From Agelas oroides (Eukaryota; Porifera; Demospongiae; Agelasida; Agelasidae): a stretch of 64,000 bases of DNA. The number at the start of each line of letters is the position of its first letter. Position 1 is the first letter of the stretch. The stretch is from positions 4,527,262-4,591,261 of the forward strand of contig OX422198.1 of NCBI GenBank assembly GCA_949130485.1, given 5' to 3'. A program made the translations under genes and the position numbers. This document shows positions 1 to 12,185 of the stretch, piece after piece. The notes below the pieces were generated by a model, which was given only the letters and a program-made list of their open reading frames with translations, did no database searches and had not been told where the DNA came from.

Positions 1-238
1 CATAGTCCTACTTGCCTCTGCATGATCATACTACATTCTACCATGGCTCTACTTGACTCTACTTGACTCTACTACATTCTACCATGGCTCCACGTGACTC
101 TACTTGACTCTACTGCATTCTACCAATGCTCTACCTGGCTCTACTACATTCTACCATGGCTCTACTTGGCTCTACATGACTCTACTACATGCTACCATGG
201 CTCTACTTGGCTCTACTTGAGTCTACTACACTCTACCA

Positions 239-651
239 TTGCTGTACTTGGCTCTACTTGACTCTACTACACTCTACCATGGCTCTACTCCATTGTATAC
301 CATGGCTCTTCTTCACACTACATGGCTCTACTACATTCTACCATGGTTCCAATTGAATCTACTACACTCTACCATAGCTCTACTCCATTGTACCATGGCT
401 CTACTTGACACTACATGCATATGACTCTACTACATTCTACCATAGCTCTACTTCACTCTACTACATTCTACGATGGCTCTACTTGGCTCTACTTGACTCT
501 ACTACACTATACCATTGCTAGACCTCGCTCTACTTGTCTCTCCTACACTCCACCTTTGCTCTACTACATCCTACCATGGTTCCACGTGACTTTTCTTTAC
601 TCTACTACACTCTACCATGGCTGTACCTGGCTCTACTACATTCTACCATGA
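239..651 (+). repeat. Block A copy 1, CATATG type
   Basis: Full block A. Its marks, in order, are TTGCTGTACTTGG, CCATTGTATACC, TTCCAATTGAATC, TGCATATGAC, CTAGACCTCG and CACGTGACTTTTCTTTAC. These marks define the module wherever it recurs. Confidence 0.9.
250..280 (+). repeat. Reference 31-bp monomer showing the decamer substructure
   Basis: This is a clean copy of the commonest monomer. The CTCTAC cores start at bases 3, 13 and 23 of the unit, so they are spaced 10, 10 and, across the junction to the next unit, 11 bp. The final CCAT joins the GG of the next unit to form CCATGG. Nearly all other monomers are substitutions of this one or gain or lose one decamer. Confidence 0.95.
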
Positions 652-1275
652 CTCTACGTGACTCTACATGACTCTACTACATTCTACCATGGCTCTACTT
701 GACTCTCCTTCAGTCCACTACACTCTACTTTGGCTCTACTTGGCTCTACTTGCCTCTACTACACACTACCATGGCTCTACTTGGCTCTACTTCACTCTAC
801 CATGGCTCTACTTGGCTCTACTTGACTCTACTACACTATACCATGGCTCTACTCCATTGTACCATGGCTCTACTTGACACTACATGACTCTACTACATTC
901 TACCATTGCTAGACCTGGCTCTACTTGTCTCTACTACACTCTACCTTGGCTCTACTACATCCTACCATGGATCCTCGTGACTCTACTTGACTCTACCACA
1001 CTCTACCATGGCTCTACCTGGCTCTACTACATTCTACCATGGTTCTACTTGACTCTGCATGATCCTACTACATTCTACCATGGCTCTACTTGACTCTAAT
1101 TGACTCTACTACATTCTACCATGGCTCCATGCGACTCTACTTGACTCTACTGCATTCTACCAATGCTCTACCTGGCTCTACTACATTCTACCATGGCTCT
1201 ACTTTGCTCTACATGACTCTACTACATGCTACCATGGCTCTACTTGGCTCTACTTGAGTCTACTACACTCTACCA

Positions 1276-1665
1276 TTGCTGTACTTGGCTCTACTTGACT
1301 CTACTACACTCTACCATGGCTCTTCTTCACACTACATGGCTCTACTACATTCTACCATGGTTCCAATTGAATCTACTACACTCTACCATAGCTCTACTCC
1401 ATTGTACCATGGCTCTACTTGACACTACATGCATATGACTCTACTACATTCTACCATAGCTCTACTTCACTCTACTACATTCTACGATGGCTCTACTCGG
1501 CTCTACTTGACTCTACTACACTATACCATTGCTAGACCTCGCTCTACTTGTCTCTACTACACTCTACCTTGGCTCTACTACATCCTACCATGGTTCCACG
1601 TGACTTTTCTTTACTCTACTACACTCTACCATGGCTCTACCTGGCTCTACTACATTCTACCATGA
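1276..1665 (+). repeat. Block A copy 2, CATATG type, 23 bp shorter
   Basis: As copy 1 but without about 23 bp containing CCATTGTATACC. It lies only 1037 bp after copy 1; the same spacing separates the block A copies at 10757 and 11794. Confidence 0.88.
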
Positions 1666-3432
1666 CTCTACGTGATTCTACATTACTCTACTACATTCTA
1701 CCATGGCTCTACTTGACTCTCCTTCAGTCCACTACACTCTACTTTGGCTCTACTTGGCTCTACTTGCCTCTACTACACACTACCATGGCTCTACTTGGCT
1801 CTACTGCACTCTACCATGGCTCTACTTGGCTCTACTTGACTCTACTACACTATACCATGGCTCTACTCCATTGTACCATGGCTCTACTTGATACTACATG
1901 ACTCTACTACATTCTACCATGGCTCTACTTGACTCTACTACATTTTATGATGGCTCTACTTGGCTCTACTTGGCTCTACTTGACTCTACTACACTATACC
2001 ATTGCTAGACCTGGCTCTACTTGTCTCTACTTCACTCTACCTTGGCTCTACTACATCCTACCATGAATCCACGTGATTTTACTTGACTCTACTGCACTCT
2101 ACCATGCCTCTACCTGGCTCTACTACATTCTACCATGGCTCTACTTGACTCTACATGAATCTACTACATTCTACCATGGCTCTACTTGACTCTCCTTGAG
2201 TCCAGTACACTCTAACTTGGCTCTACTTCGCTCTACTTGACTCTACTACACTCTACCATGGCTCTACTTGGCTCTACTTGACTCTACTACACTATACCAT
2301 GGCTCTACTCCATTGTACCATGGCTCTACTTGACACTAGATCACTCTACTACATTCTACCATGGTTCTACTTGACTCTACTACATTCTACGATGGCTCTA
2401 CTTGGCTGTACTTGACTCTACTACACTATACCATTGCTAGACCTGGCTCTTCTTGTCTGTACTTCACTCTACCTTAGCTGTACTACATGCTACCATGGAT
2501 CCACGTGACTCTACTTGTCTCTACTACACTCTACCATGGCTCTACCTGGCTCTACTACATTCTACCATGGATCTACTTGACTCTACATGATTCTACTACA
2601 TTCTACCATGGCTCTACTTGACTCTGCTTGAGTCCACTACACTCTACCTTGACTCTACTTGGCTCTATTTGACTGTACTACACACTACCATGGCTCTACT
2701 TGGCTCTACTACACTCTACCATGGCTCTACTTGGCTCTACTTGACTCTACTTGACTCTACTACATTCTGCCGTGGTTCTACTTGACTCTACGTGACTGTA
2801 CTACACTCTACCTTGGCTTTACTACTTTCTCCCATGGTTCCACGTGACTCTACTTGACTCTCTACCTGGCTCTACTACATTCTACCATGGCTCTACTTGG
2901 CTCTAAATGACTCTACTACATGCTACCATGGCTCTACTTGTCTCTACATGACTCTACTGCATGCTACCGTGGCTCTACCCCATTGTACCATGGCTCTACT
3001 TGACACTACATGATTCTACTAAGTTCTACCGTGGCTCTTCTTGACTCTACTTGACTCTCCTACACCCTACCATTACTCTACTTGTCTCTACTACACTCTA
3101 CCATGGCTCTACTTTGCTTTACTTGACTCTACTACACCCTACCATGGCTCTACTTGTCTCTACTTGACTCTACTACACTCTACCATGGCTCTACTACATT
3201 CTACCATTGCTCCATGTTACTCTACTTGACTCTACTACATTCTACAATAGCTCTACTTGACTCTACTACACTATACCATGGCTCTACTTGGCTCTACATG
3301 ACTCTACTACATGCTACCGTGGCTCTACTTGGCTCTACCTCACTCTACTACACTCTACCATGGCTCTACTTGGCTCTACTACACTCTACGATGGTTCTAT
3401 TTGGCTCTACTTGACTCTACTACACTCTACCA

Positions 3433-3710
3433 TTGCTGTACTTGGCTCTACTTGACTCTACTACACTCTACCATGGCTCTACTCCATTGTATACCATGGC
3501 TATTCTTCACACTACATGGCTCTACTACATTCTACCATGGTTCCAATTGAATCTACTACACTCTACCATAGCTCTACTCCATTATACCATGGCTCTACTT
3601 CACACTACATGCATATGACTCTACTACATTCTACCATAGCTCTACTTCACTCTACTACATTCTACGATGGCTCTACTTGGCTCTACTTGACTCTACTACA
3701 CTATACCATT
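3433..3710 (+). repeat. Block A copy 3, chimeric end
   Basis: Has CCATTATACC and CTTCACACTACATGCATATG, then leaves the block A order after about 3710 (CCTAGACCTGG in place of CTAGACCTCG) and continues as a different module. Confidence 0.85.
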
Positions 3711-4334
3711 CCTAGACCTGGCTGTACTTGTCTCTACTTCAGTCTACCTTGGCTCTACTACATCCTACCATGCATCCACGTGATTTTAATTGACTCTACT
3801 ACACTCTATCATCGCTCTACCACGTTGTACTACATTCTACCATGGCTCTACTTGACTCTCCTTGAGTCCACTACACTCTAAGTTAGTTCTACTTTGCTCT
3901 ACTTGACTCTACTACACACTACCATGGCTCTACTTGGCTCACCTACACTCTACCATGGCTCTACTTGGCTCTACTTGATCTACTACACTATACCATGGCT
4001 CTACTCCATTGTACAATGGCTCTCCTTGACACTACATGACTCTACTACATCCTACCATGGCTCTACTTGACTCTACTACATTCTACGATGGCTCTACTTG
4101 GCTCTACTTGACTCTACTACACTATACCATTGCTAGACCTGGCTCTACTTGTCTCTACTTCGCTCTACCTTTGCTCTACTACATCCTACCATGGATCCAC
4201 GTGACTCTACTTGACTCTTCTACACTCTACCATGGGTCTACCTGGCTCAACTACATTCTACCATGGCTCTACTTGACTCTACATGACTCTACTACATTCT
4301 ACCATGGCTCAACTTGGCTCTACTTGACTCTACT

Positions 4335-5620
4335 ACCTTCTACAATGGCTCTACTCAATTGTACCATGGCTCTACTTGACACTACATGACTCTACTACAT
4401 TCTAACTTGGCTCTACTTGACTCTACTACACACTACCATGGCTCTACTTGGCTCTACTTGACTCTAGTACACTATACCATTGCTAAACCTGGGTCTCCTT
4501 GTCTCTACTACACTCTACCTTGGCTCTACTACATCCTACCATGGATCCACGTGACTCTACTTGACTCTACTACACTCTACCCTGGCTCTACCTGGCTCTA
4601 CTACATTCTACCATGGCTCTACTTGACTCTACATGACACTACTACATTCTACCATGGCTCTACTTGACTCTACTTGACTCTACTACACTCTACCATGGCT
4701 CTACTTGGCTCTACTTGACTCTACTACACTCTACCATGTCTCTACTACATTCTACCATGGCTCCACGTGACTCTACGTGAGTCCACTACACTCTACTTTG
4801 GCTCTACTTGGCTCTACTGGCCTCTACTACACACTACCATGCCTCTACATGGCTCCACTACACTCTACCATGGCTCTACTTGGCTCTATTTGACTCTACT
4901 ACACTATACCATGGCTCTACTCCATTGTACCACGCCTCTACTTGACACTACATGACTCTACTACATTCTACCATGGCTCTACTTCACTCTACTACACACT
5001 ACGATGGCTCTACTTGGCTCTACTTGACTCTACTACACTATACCATGTCTCTACTACATTCTTCCATGGCTCCACGTGACTCTACGTGAGTCCACTACAC
5101 TCTACTTTGGCTCTAGTTGGCTCTACTGGCCTCTACTACACACTACCATGCCTCTACATGGCTCCACTACACTCCACCATGGCTCTACGTGGCTCTACTT
5201 GACTCTACTACACTATACCATGGCTCTACTCCATTGCATCACGCCTCTACTTGACACTACATGACTCTACTACATTCTACCATTGGTCTACTTGACTCTA
5301 CTACATTCTACGATGGCTCTACTTGGCTCTACTTGACTCTACTACACTATACCATTGCTAGGCCTGGCTTTACTTGTCTCTACTTCACTCTACCTTGTCT
5401 CTACTGCATCCTACCATGGATCCACGTGACTCTACTTGACTGTACTACACTCTACCATGGATCTACCTGGATTTACTACATTCTACCATGGCTCTACTTG
5501 ACTCTACATGACTCTACTACATTCTACCATGGCTCTACTTGACTCAACTTGAGTCTACTACACACTACCTTGGCTCTACTTGGCTCTACTTGGCTCTACT
5601 TGACTCTACTTGACTCTACT
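4335..5620 (+). repeat. Local tandem amplification, unit 1 (1286 bp)
   Basis: The marker ACCTTCTACAATGG starts at 4335 and recurs at 5621 and 5930, giving spacings of 1286 and 309 bp. Inside are two GAGTCCACTACAC-type segments (4767 and 5076) whose translations are almost identical. The corresponding marker in copy 2 of the super-HOR lies at about 15285, slightly mutated, and occurs there only once. Confidence 0.85.
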
Positions 5621-5929
5621 ACCTTCTACAATGGCTCTACTCAATTGTACCATGGCTCTACTTGACACTACATGACTCTACTACATTCTAACTTGGCTCT
5701 ACTTGACTCTACTACACACTACCATGGCTCTACTTGGCTCTACTTGACTCTAGTACACTATACCATTGCTAAACCTGGGTCTCCTTGTCTCTACTACACT
5801 CTACCTTGGCTCTACTACATCCTACCATGGATCCACGTGACTCTACTTGACTCTACTACACTCTACCCTGGCTCTACCTGGCTCTACTACATTCTACCAT
5901 GGCTCTACTTGACTCTACATGACTCTACT
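5621..5929 (+). repeat. Local tandem amplification, partial unit (309 bp)
   Basis: A short partial repeat of the start of the 4335 unit, running from one ACCTTCTACAATGG marker to the next. It ends within a monomer, so the junction at 5929/5930 is an unequal-exchange scar that joins two matching decamers without loss of register. Confidence 0.8.
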
Positions 5930-7133
5930 ACCTTCTACAATGGCTCTACTCAATTGTACCATGGCTCTACTTGACACTACATGACTCTACTACATTCTAA
6001 CTTGGCTCTACTTGACTCTACTACACACTACCATGGCTCTACTTGGCTCTACTTGACTCTAGTACACTATACCATTGCTAAACCTGGGTCTCCTTGTCTC
6101 TACTACACTCTACCTTGGCTCTACTACATTCTACCATGGCTCTACTTGACTCTACATGACACTACTACATTCTACCATGGCTCTACTTGACTCTACTTGA
6201 CTCTACTACACTCTACCATGGCTCTACTTGGCTCTACTTGACTCTACTACACTCTACCATGTCTCTACTACATTCTACCATGGCTCCACGTGACTCTACG
6301 TGAGTCCACTACACTCTACTTTGGCTCTACTTGGCTCTACTGGCCTCTACTACACACTACCATGCCTCTACATGGCTCCACTACACTCTACCATGGCTCT
6401 ACTTGGCTCTATTTGACTCTACTACACTATACCATGGCTCTACTCCATTGTACCACGCCTCTACTTGACACTACATGACTCTACTACATTCTACCATGGC
6501 TCTACTTCACTCTACTACACACTACGATGGCTCTACTTGGCTCTACTTGACTCTACTACACTATACCATGTCTCTACTACATTCTTCCATGGCTCCACGT
6601 GACTCTACGTGAGTCCACTACACTCTACTTTGGCTCTAGTTGGCTCTACTGGCCTCTACTACACACTACCATGCCTCTACATGGCTCCACTACACTCCAC
6701 CATGGCTCTACGTGGCTCTACTTGACTCTACTACACTATACCATGGCTCTACTCCATTGCATCACGCCTCTACTTGACACTACATGACTCTACTACATTC
6801 TACCATTGGTCTACTTGACTCTACTACATTCTACGATGGCTCTACTTGGCTCTACTTGACTCTACTACACTATACCATTGCTAGGCCTGGCTTTACTTGT
6901 CTCTACTTCACTCTACCTTGTCTCTACTGCATCCTACCATGGATCCACGTGACTCTACTTGACTGTACTACACTCTACCATGGATCTACCTGGATTTACT
7001 ACATTCTACCATGGCTCTACTTGACTCTACATGACTCTACTACATTCTACCATGGCTCTACTTGACTCAACTTGAGTCTACTACACACTACCTTGGCTCT
7101 ACTTGGCTCTACTTGGCTCTACTTGACTCTACT
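5930..7133 (+). repeat. Local tandem amplification, unit 2 (about 1.2 kb)
   Basis: From about 6120 to 7133 this matches 4597-5610 at a constant offset of 1523 bp with few or no differences in the parts compared (4767/6290, 5076/6599 and 5261/6784 give identical translations). It lacks about 72 bp near 6120 relative to unit 1. Beyond 7133 the sequence returns to the super-HOR order. Confidence 0.85.
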
Positions 7134-9009
7134 ACACTCTACCATGTCTCTACTACATTCTACCATGGCTCTACTTCACTCTACTACATTCTACGTTGGC
7201 TCTACTTGACTCTACTTGACTCTAGTACACTATACCATTGCTAGGCCTGGCTTTCCTTGTCTCTACTTCACTCTACCTTGTCTCTACTGCATCCTACCAT
7301 GGATCCACGTGACTCTACTTGACTCTACTACACTCTACCATCGCTCTACCTGGCTTTACTACATTCTACCATGCCTCTACTTAACTCTATACATGACTCT
7401 ACTACATTCTACCATGGCTCTACTTGGCTCTCCTTGAGTCCACTACACTCTACCTTGGCTCTACTTTGCTCTACTTGACTCTACTACACACTACCATGGC
7501 TCTACTTGGCTCTACTACACACTACCATGGCTCTACTTGGCTCTACTACACTCTACCATGGCTCTACTTGGCTCTACTACACTCTACCATGGCTCTACTT
7601 GGCTGTACTTGACTCTACTACACTTTACCATGACTCTACTACATTGTACCATGGCTCTACTTGACACTACATGACTCTACTACATTCTATCATGGGTCTA
7701 CTTTTCTCTACTGCATTCTACAATGGCTGTACTTGGCTCTACTTGACTCTACTACACAATACCATTGTTAGACCTGGCTCTACTTGTCTCTACTTCACTC
7801 TACCTTGGCTCTACTACATCCTACCATGGATCAACGTGACTCTACTTGACTCTACTACCCTCTACCATGGCCCTACCTGGATTTATTACATTCTACCATG
7901 GCTCTACTTGACTCTACATGACTCTACTACATTCTACCATGGCTCTACTTGACTCTACTTGAGTCCACTACACACTACCTTGGCTCTACTTGGCTCTACT
8001 TGGCTCTACTTGACTCTACTACACTCTACCATGTCTCTACTACGTTCTACCATGGCTCTACTTGACTCTACTTCACTCTACTACACTCTACCATGGCTCT
8101 ACTTGGCTCTACTTGACTCTACTACACACAACCAGGGCTCTACTTGGCTCTACTACACTCTACCATGGCTCTACTTGGCTGTACCTGAATCTACTACACT
8201 ATACCATGGCTCTACTCCATTGTACCATGGCTCTACGTGACACTACATGACTCTACTACACTCTACCATGTCTCTACTACATTCTACCATGGCTCCACGT
8301 GACTCTACGTGACTCTACAACATTCTACCATAGCTCTACTTGACTCTGTATGCCTCTACTACATTCTACCATGCCTCTACTTCACTCTACTACATTCTAC
8401 GTTGGCTCTACTTGACTCTACTTGACTCTACTACACTATACCATTGCTATACCTGACTCTACTTGTCTCTACTATACCCTACCTTGGCTCTACTACATCC
8501 TACCATGGATCCACGTGACTCTACTTGACTCTACTACACCCTACCATGGGTCTACCTGGTTCTACAACATTCTACCATGGCTCTACTTGACTATACATGA
8601 CTCTACTACATTCTACCATGGCTCAACTTGGCTCTACTTGACTCTACTACACTCTACCATGGCTCTACTCCATTGTATCATGGCTCTACTTGACACTACA
8701 TGATTCTACTAAGTCCTACCGTGGCTCTTCTTGACTCTACTTGACTCTCCTACACCCTACCATTGCTCTACGTGTCTCTACTACACTCTACCATGGCTCT
8801 ACTTTGCTCTACTTGACTCTACTACACTCTACCATGGCTCTACTTGTCTCTACTTGACTCTACTACACTCTACCATGCGTGTACTACATTCTACCATTGC
8901 TCCACGTTACTCTACTTGGCTCTACTACATTCTACAATAGCTCTACTTGACTGTACTACATTCTACCATGGCTCTACTTGGCTCTACTTGAGTCTACTAC
9001 ACTCTACCA
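7134..9009 (+). repeat. Super-HOR segment paired with about 16.2-18.07 kb
   Basis: Pairs with the second super-HOR copy at offset 9067, then 9036. Both copies share a private 2-base TA insertion in CTCTATACATGAC (about 7388 and 16454) and a variant with GGTCTACTTTTCTCTAC (about 7695 and 16731), which supports common descent rather than convergence. Confidence 0.8.
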
Positions 9010-9422
9010 TTGCTGTACTTGGCTCTACTTGACTCTACTACACTCTACCATGGCTCTACTCCATTGTATACCATGGCTCTTCTTCACACTACATGGCTCT
9101 ACTACATTCTACCATGGTTCCAATTGAATCTACTACACTCTACCATAGCTCTACTCCATTGTACCATGGCTCTACTTGACACTACATGCATATGACTCTC
9201 CTACAGTCTACCATAGCTCTACTTCACTTTACTACATTCTACGATGGCTCTACTTGGCTCTACTTGACTCTACTACACTATACCATTGCTAGACCTCGCT
9301 CTACTTGTCTCTACTACACTCTACCTTGGCTCTACTACATCCTACCATGGTTCCACGTGACTTTTCTTTACTCTACTACACTCTACCATGGCTCTACCTG
9401 GCTCTACTACATTCTACCTTGA
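9010..9422 (+). repeat. Block A copy 4, CATATG type
   Basis: Full length, with a private TCTCCTACAGTC change near 9198. Confidence 0.88.
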
Positions 9423-10379
9423 CTCTACGAGACTCTACATGACTCTACTACATTCTACCATGGCTCTACTTGACTCTCATTGAGTCCAGTACTCTCTAAC
9501 TTGGCTCTACTTGGCTCTACTTGACTCTACTACACTCTACCATGGCTCTACTTGGCTCAACTACACTCTACCATGGCTCTACTTGGCTCTACTTGACTCT
9601 ACTACACTATACCATGGCTCTACTCCATTGTACCATGGCTCTACTTGAAACTAGATCACTCTACTACATTCTACTATGGCTCTACTTGACTCTACTACAT
9701 TCTACGATGGCTCTACTTGGCTGTACTTGACTCTACTACACTATACCATTGCTACACCTGGCTCTACTTGTCTCTACTTCACTCTACCTTAGCTGTACTA
9801 CATCCTTCCATGGATCCACGTGAATCTACTTGACTCTACTACACTCTACCATGGCTCTACCTGGCTCTTCTACATTCTACCAAGGCTCTACTTGACTCTA
9901 CATGACTCTACTACATTCTACTGTGGCTCTACTTGACTCTGCTTGAGTCCACTACACTCTACCTTGACTCTACTTGGCTCTACTTGACTCTACTACACAC
10001 TACCATGGCTCTACTTGGCTCTACTACACTCTACCATGGCTCTACTTTGCTCTACTTGACTCTACTACACCCTACCATGGCTCTACTTGTCTCTACTTGA
10101 CTCTACTACACACTACCATGGCTCTACTACATTCTACCATTGCTCCACGTTACTCTACTTGACTCTACTACATTCTACAATAGCTCTACTTGACTCTACT
10201 GCACTATACCATGGCTCTACTTGGCTCTACATGACTCTACTACATGCTACCGTGGCTCTACTTGGCTCTACCTTACTCTATGATGGCTCTACCTCACTCT
10301 ACTACACTCTACCATGGCTCTACTTGGCTCTACTACACTCTACGATGGCTCTATTTGGCTCTACTTGACTCTACTACAC

Positions 10380-10560
10380 TATATCATTGCTAGACCTGGC
10401 TGTACTTGTCTCTACTACACTCTACCTTGGCTCTACTACATCCTACCATGGATCCTCGTGACTCTACTTGACTCTACCACACTCTACCATAGCTCTACCT
10501 GGCTCTACTACATTCTACCATGGTTCTACTTGACTCTGCATGATCATACTACATTCTACC
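10380..10560 (+). repeat. Block C, representative copy with ATGATCAT palindrome
   Basis: Block C follows ATATCATTGCTAGACC and contains GGATCCTCGTGAC, CTACCACACTC and CTGCATGATCATAC. The exact 8-bp palindrome ATGATCAT is at 10540-10547. Intact copies of the 8-mer start at 22, 10540, 11577, 21786, 24992, 28506, 32942, 36370, 38362, 40356, 42811, 45585, 48048, 50085, 54511, 58268, 61024 and 63189. Degenerate copies lie near 1059 and 14124. Block C usually comes 200-280 bp before block A. Confidence 0.88.
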
Positions 10561-10756
10561 ATGGCTCTACTTGACTCTACTTGACTCTACTACATTCTAC
10601 CATGGCTCCACGTGACTCTACTTGACTCTACTGCATTCTACCAATGCTCTACCTGGCTCTACTACATTCTACCATGGCTCTACTTGGCTCTACATGACTC
10701 TACTACATGCTACCATGGCTCTACTTGGCTCTACTTGAGTCTACTACACTCTACCA

Positions 10757-11169
10757 TTGCTGTACTTGGCTCTACTTGACTCTACTACACTCTACCATGG
10801 CTCTACTCCATTGTATACCATGGCTCTTCTTCACACTACATGGCTCTACTACATTCTACCATGGTTCCAATTGAATCTACTACACTCTACCATAGCTCTA
10901 CTCCATTGTACCATGGCTCTACTTGACAGTACATGCATATGACTCTACTACATTCTACCATAGCTCTACTTCACTCTACTACATTCTACGATGGCTCTAC
11001 TTGGCTCTACTTGACTCTACTACACTATACCATTGCTAGACCTCGCTCTACTTGTCTCTACTACACTCCACCTTTGCTCTACTACATCCTACCATGGTTC
11101 AACGTGACTTTTCTTTACTCTACTACACTCTACCATGGCTCTACCTGGCTCTACTACATTCTACCATGC
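10757..11169 (+). repeat. Block A copy 5, CATATG type
   Basis: Partner of copy 1 in the second super-HOR (offset 10518). It shares CACTCCACCTTTGC with copy 1 and has TTCAACGTGAC instead of the E-box. Confidence 0.9.
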
Positions 11170-11793
11170 CTCTACGTGACTCTACATGACTCTACTACAT
11201 TCTACCATGGCTCTACTTGACTCTCCTTCAGTCCACTACACTCTACTTTGGCTCTACTTGGCTCTACTTGCCTCTACTACACACTACCATGGCTCTACTT
11301 GGCTCTACTTCACTCTACCATGGCTCTACTTGGCTCTACTTGACTCTACTACACTATACCATGGCTCTACTCCATTGTACCATGGCTCTACTTGACACTA
11401 CATGACTCTACTACATTCTACCATTGCTAGACCTGGCTCTACTTGTCTCTACTTCACTCTACCTTGGCTCTACTACATCCTACCATGGATCCTCGTGACT
11501 CTACTTGAGTCTACCACACTCTACCATGGCTCTACCTGGCTCTGCTACATTCTACCATGGTTCTACTTGACTCTGCATGATCATACTACATTCTACCATG
11601 GCTCTACTTGACTCTACTTGACTCTACTACATTCTACCATGGCTCCACGTGACTCTACTTGACTCTACTGCCTTCTACCAATGCTCTACCTGGCTCCACT
11701 ACATTCTACCATGGCTCTACTTGGCTCTACATGACTCTACTACATGCTACCATGGCTCTACTTGGCTCTACTTGAGTCTACTACACTGTACCA

Positions 11794-12185
11794 TTGCTGT
11801 ACTTGGCTCTACTTGACTCTACTACACTCTACCATGGCTCTACTCCATTGTATACCTTGGCTCTTCTTCACACTACATGGCTCTACTACATTCTACCATG
11901 GTTCCAATTGAATCTACTACACTCTACCATAGCTCTACTCCATTGTACCATGGCTCTACTTTACACTACATGCATATGACTCTACTACATTCTACCATAG
12001 CTCTACTTCACTATACTTGGCTCTACTTGACTCTACTACACTATACCATTGCTAGACCTCGCTCTACTTGTCTCTACTACACTCTACCTTGGCTCTACTA
12101 CATCCTACCATGGTTCCACGTGACTTTTCTTTACTCTACTACACTCTACCATGGCTCTACCTGGCTCTACTACATTCTACCATGA
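11794..12185 (+). repeat. Block A copy 6, CATATG type, about 21 bp shorter
   Basis: Partner of copy 2. It keeps the 23 bp missing there but lacks about 21 bp after CTCTACTTCACTATAC near 12014. Confidence 0.88.

Larger units (their letters stand above)
1..10518 (+). repeat. Super-HOR of about 10.5 kb, copy 1 (5' truncated by window)
   Basis: This stretch aligns module by module with 10519-18920. The offset is 10518 from base 1 to about 1310, 10520 to about 2250, 10539 near 3041, 10909 near 3433, and 10950 from 4036 to 5261. After a local amplification present only in this copy, the offset is 9067-9036 from about 7.2 to 9.0 kb and 9077 from 9010 to about 9845. The offset changes match gains or losses of whole units. 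The copy has block A at 239, 1276, 3433 and 9010. The stretch from about 9845 to 10518 bridges into copy 2 and resembles 20.6-21.7 kb more than 18.9-19.5 kb. Confidence 0.85.

Noticed and set aside
21-30. Promoter or TATA-like elements such as CTATATCATT or CTATACC
   Set aside because: They are single-base variants of the monomer and recur by repetition; nothing downstream supports a transcription unit.
10540-10547. CENP-B box
   Set aside because: ATGATCAT shares no pattern with the known 17-bp box; only the idea of a regularly spaced site is similar.
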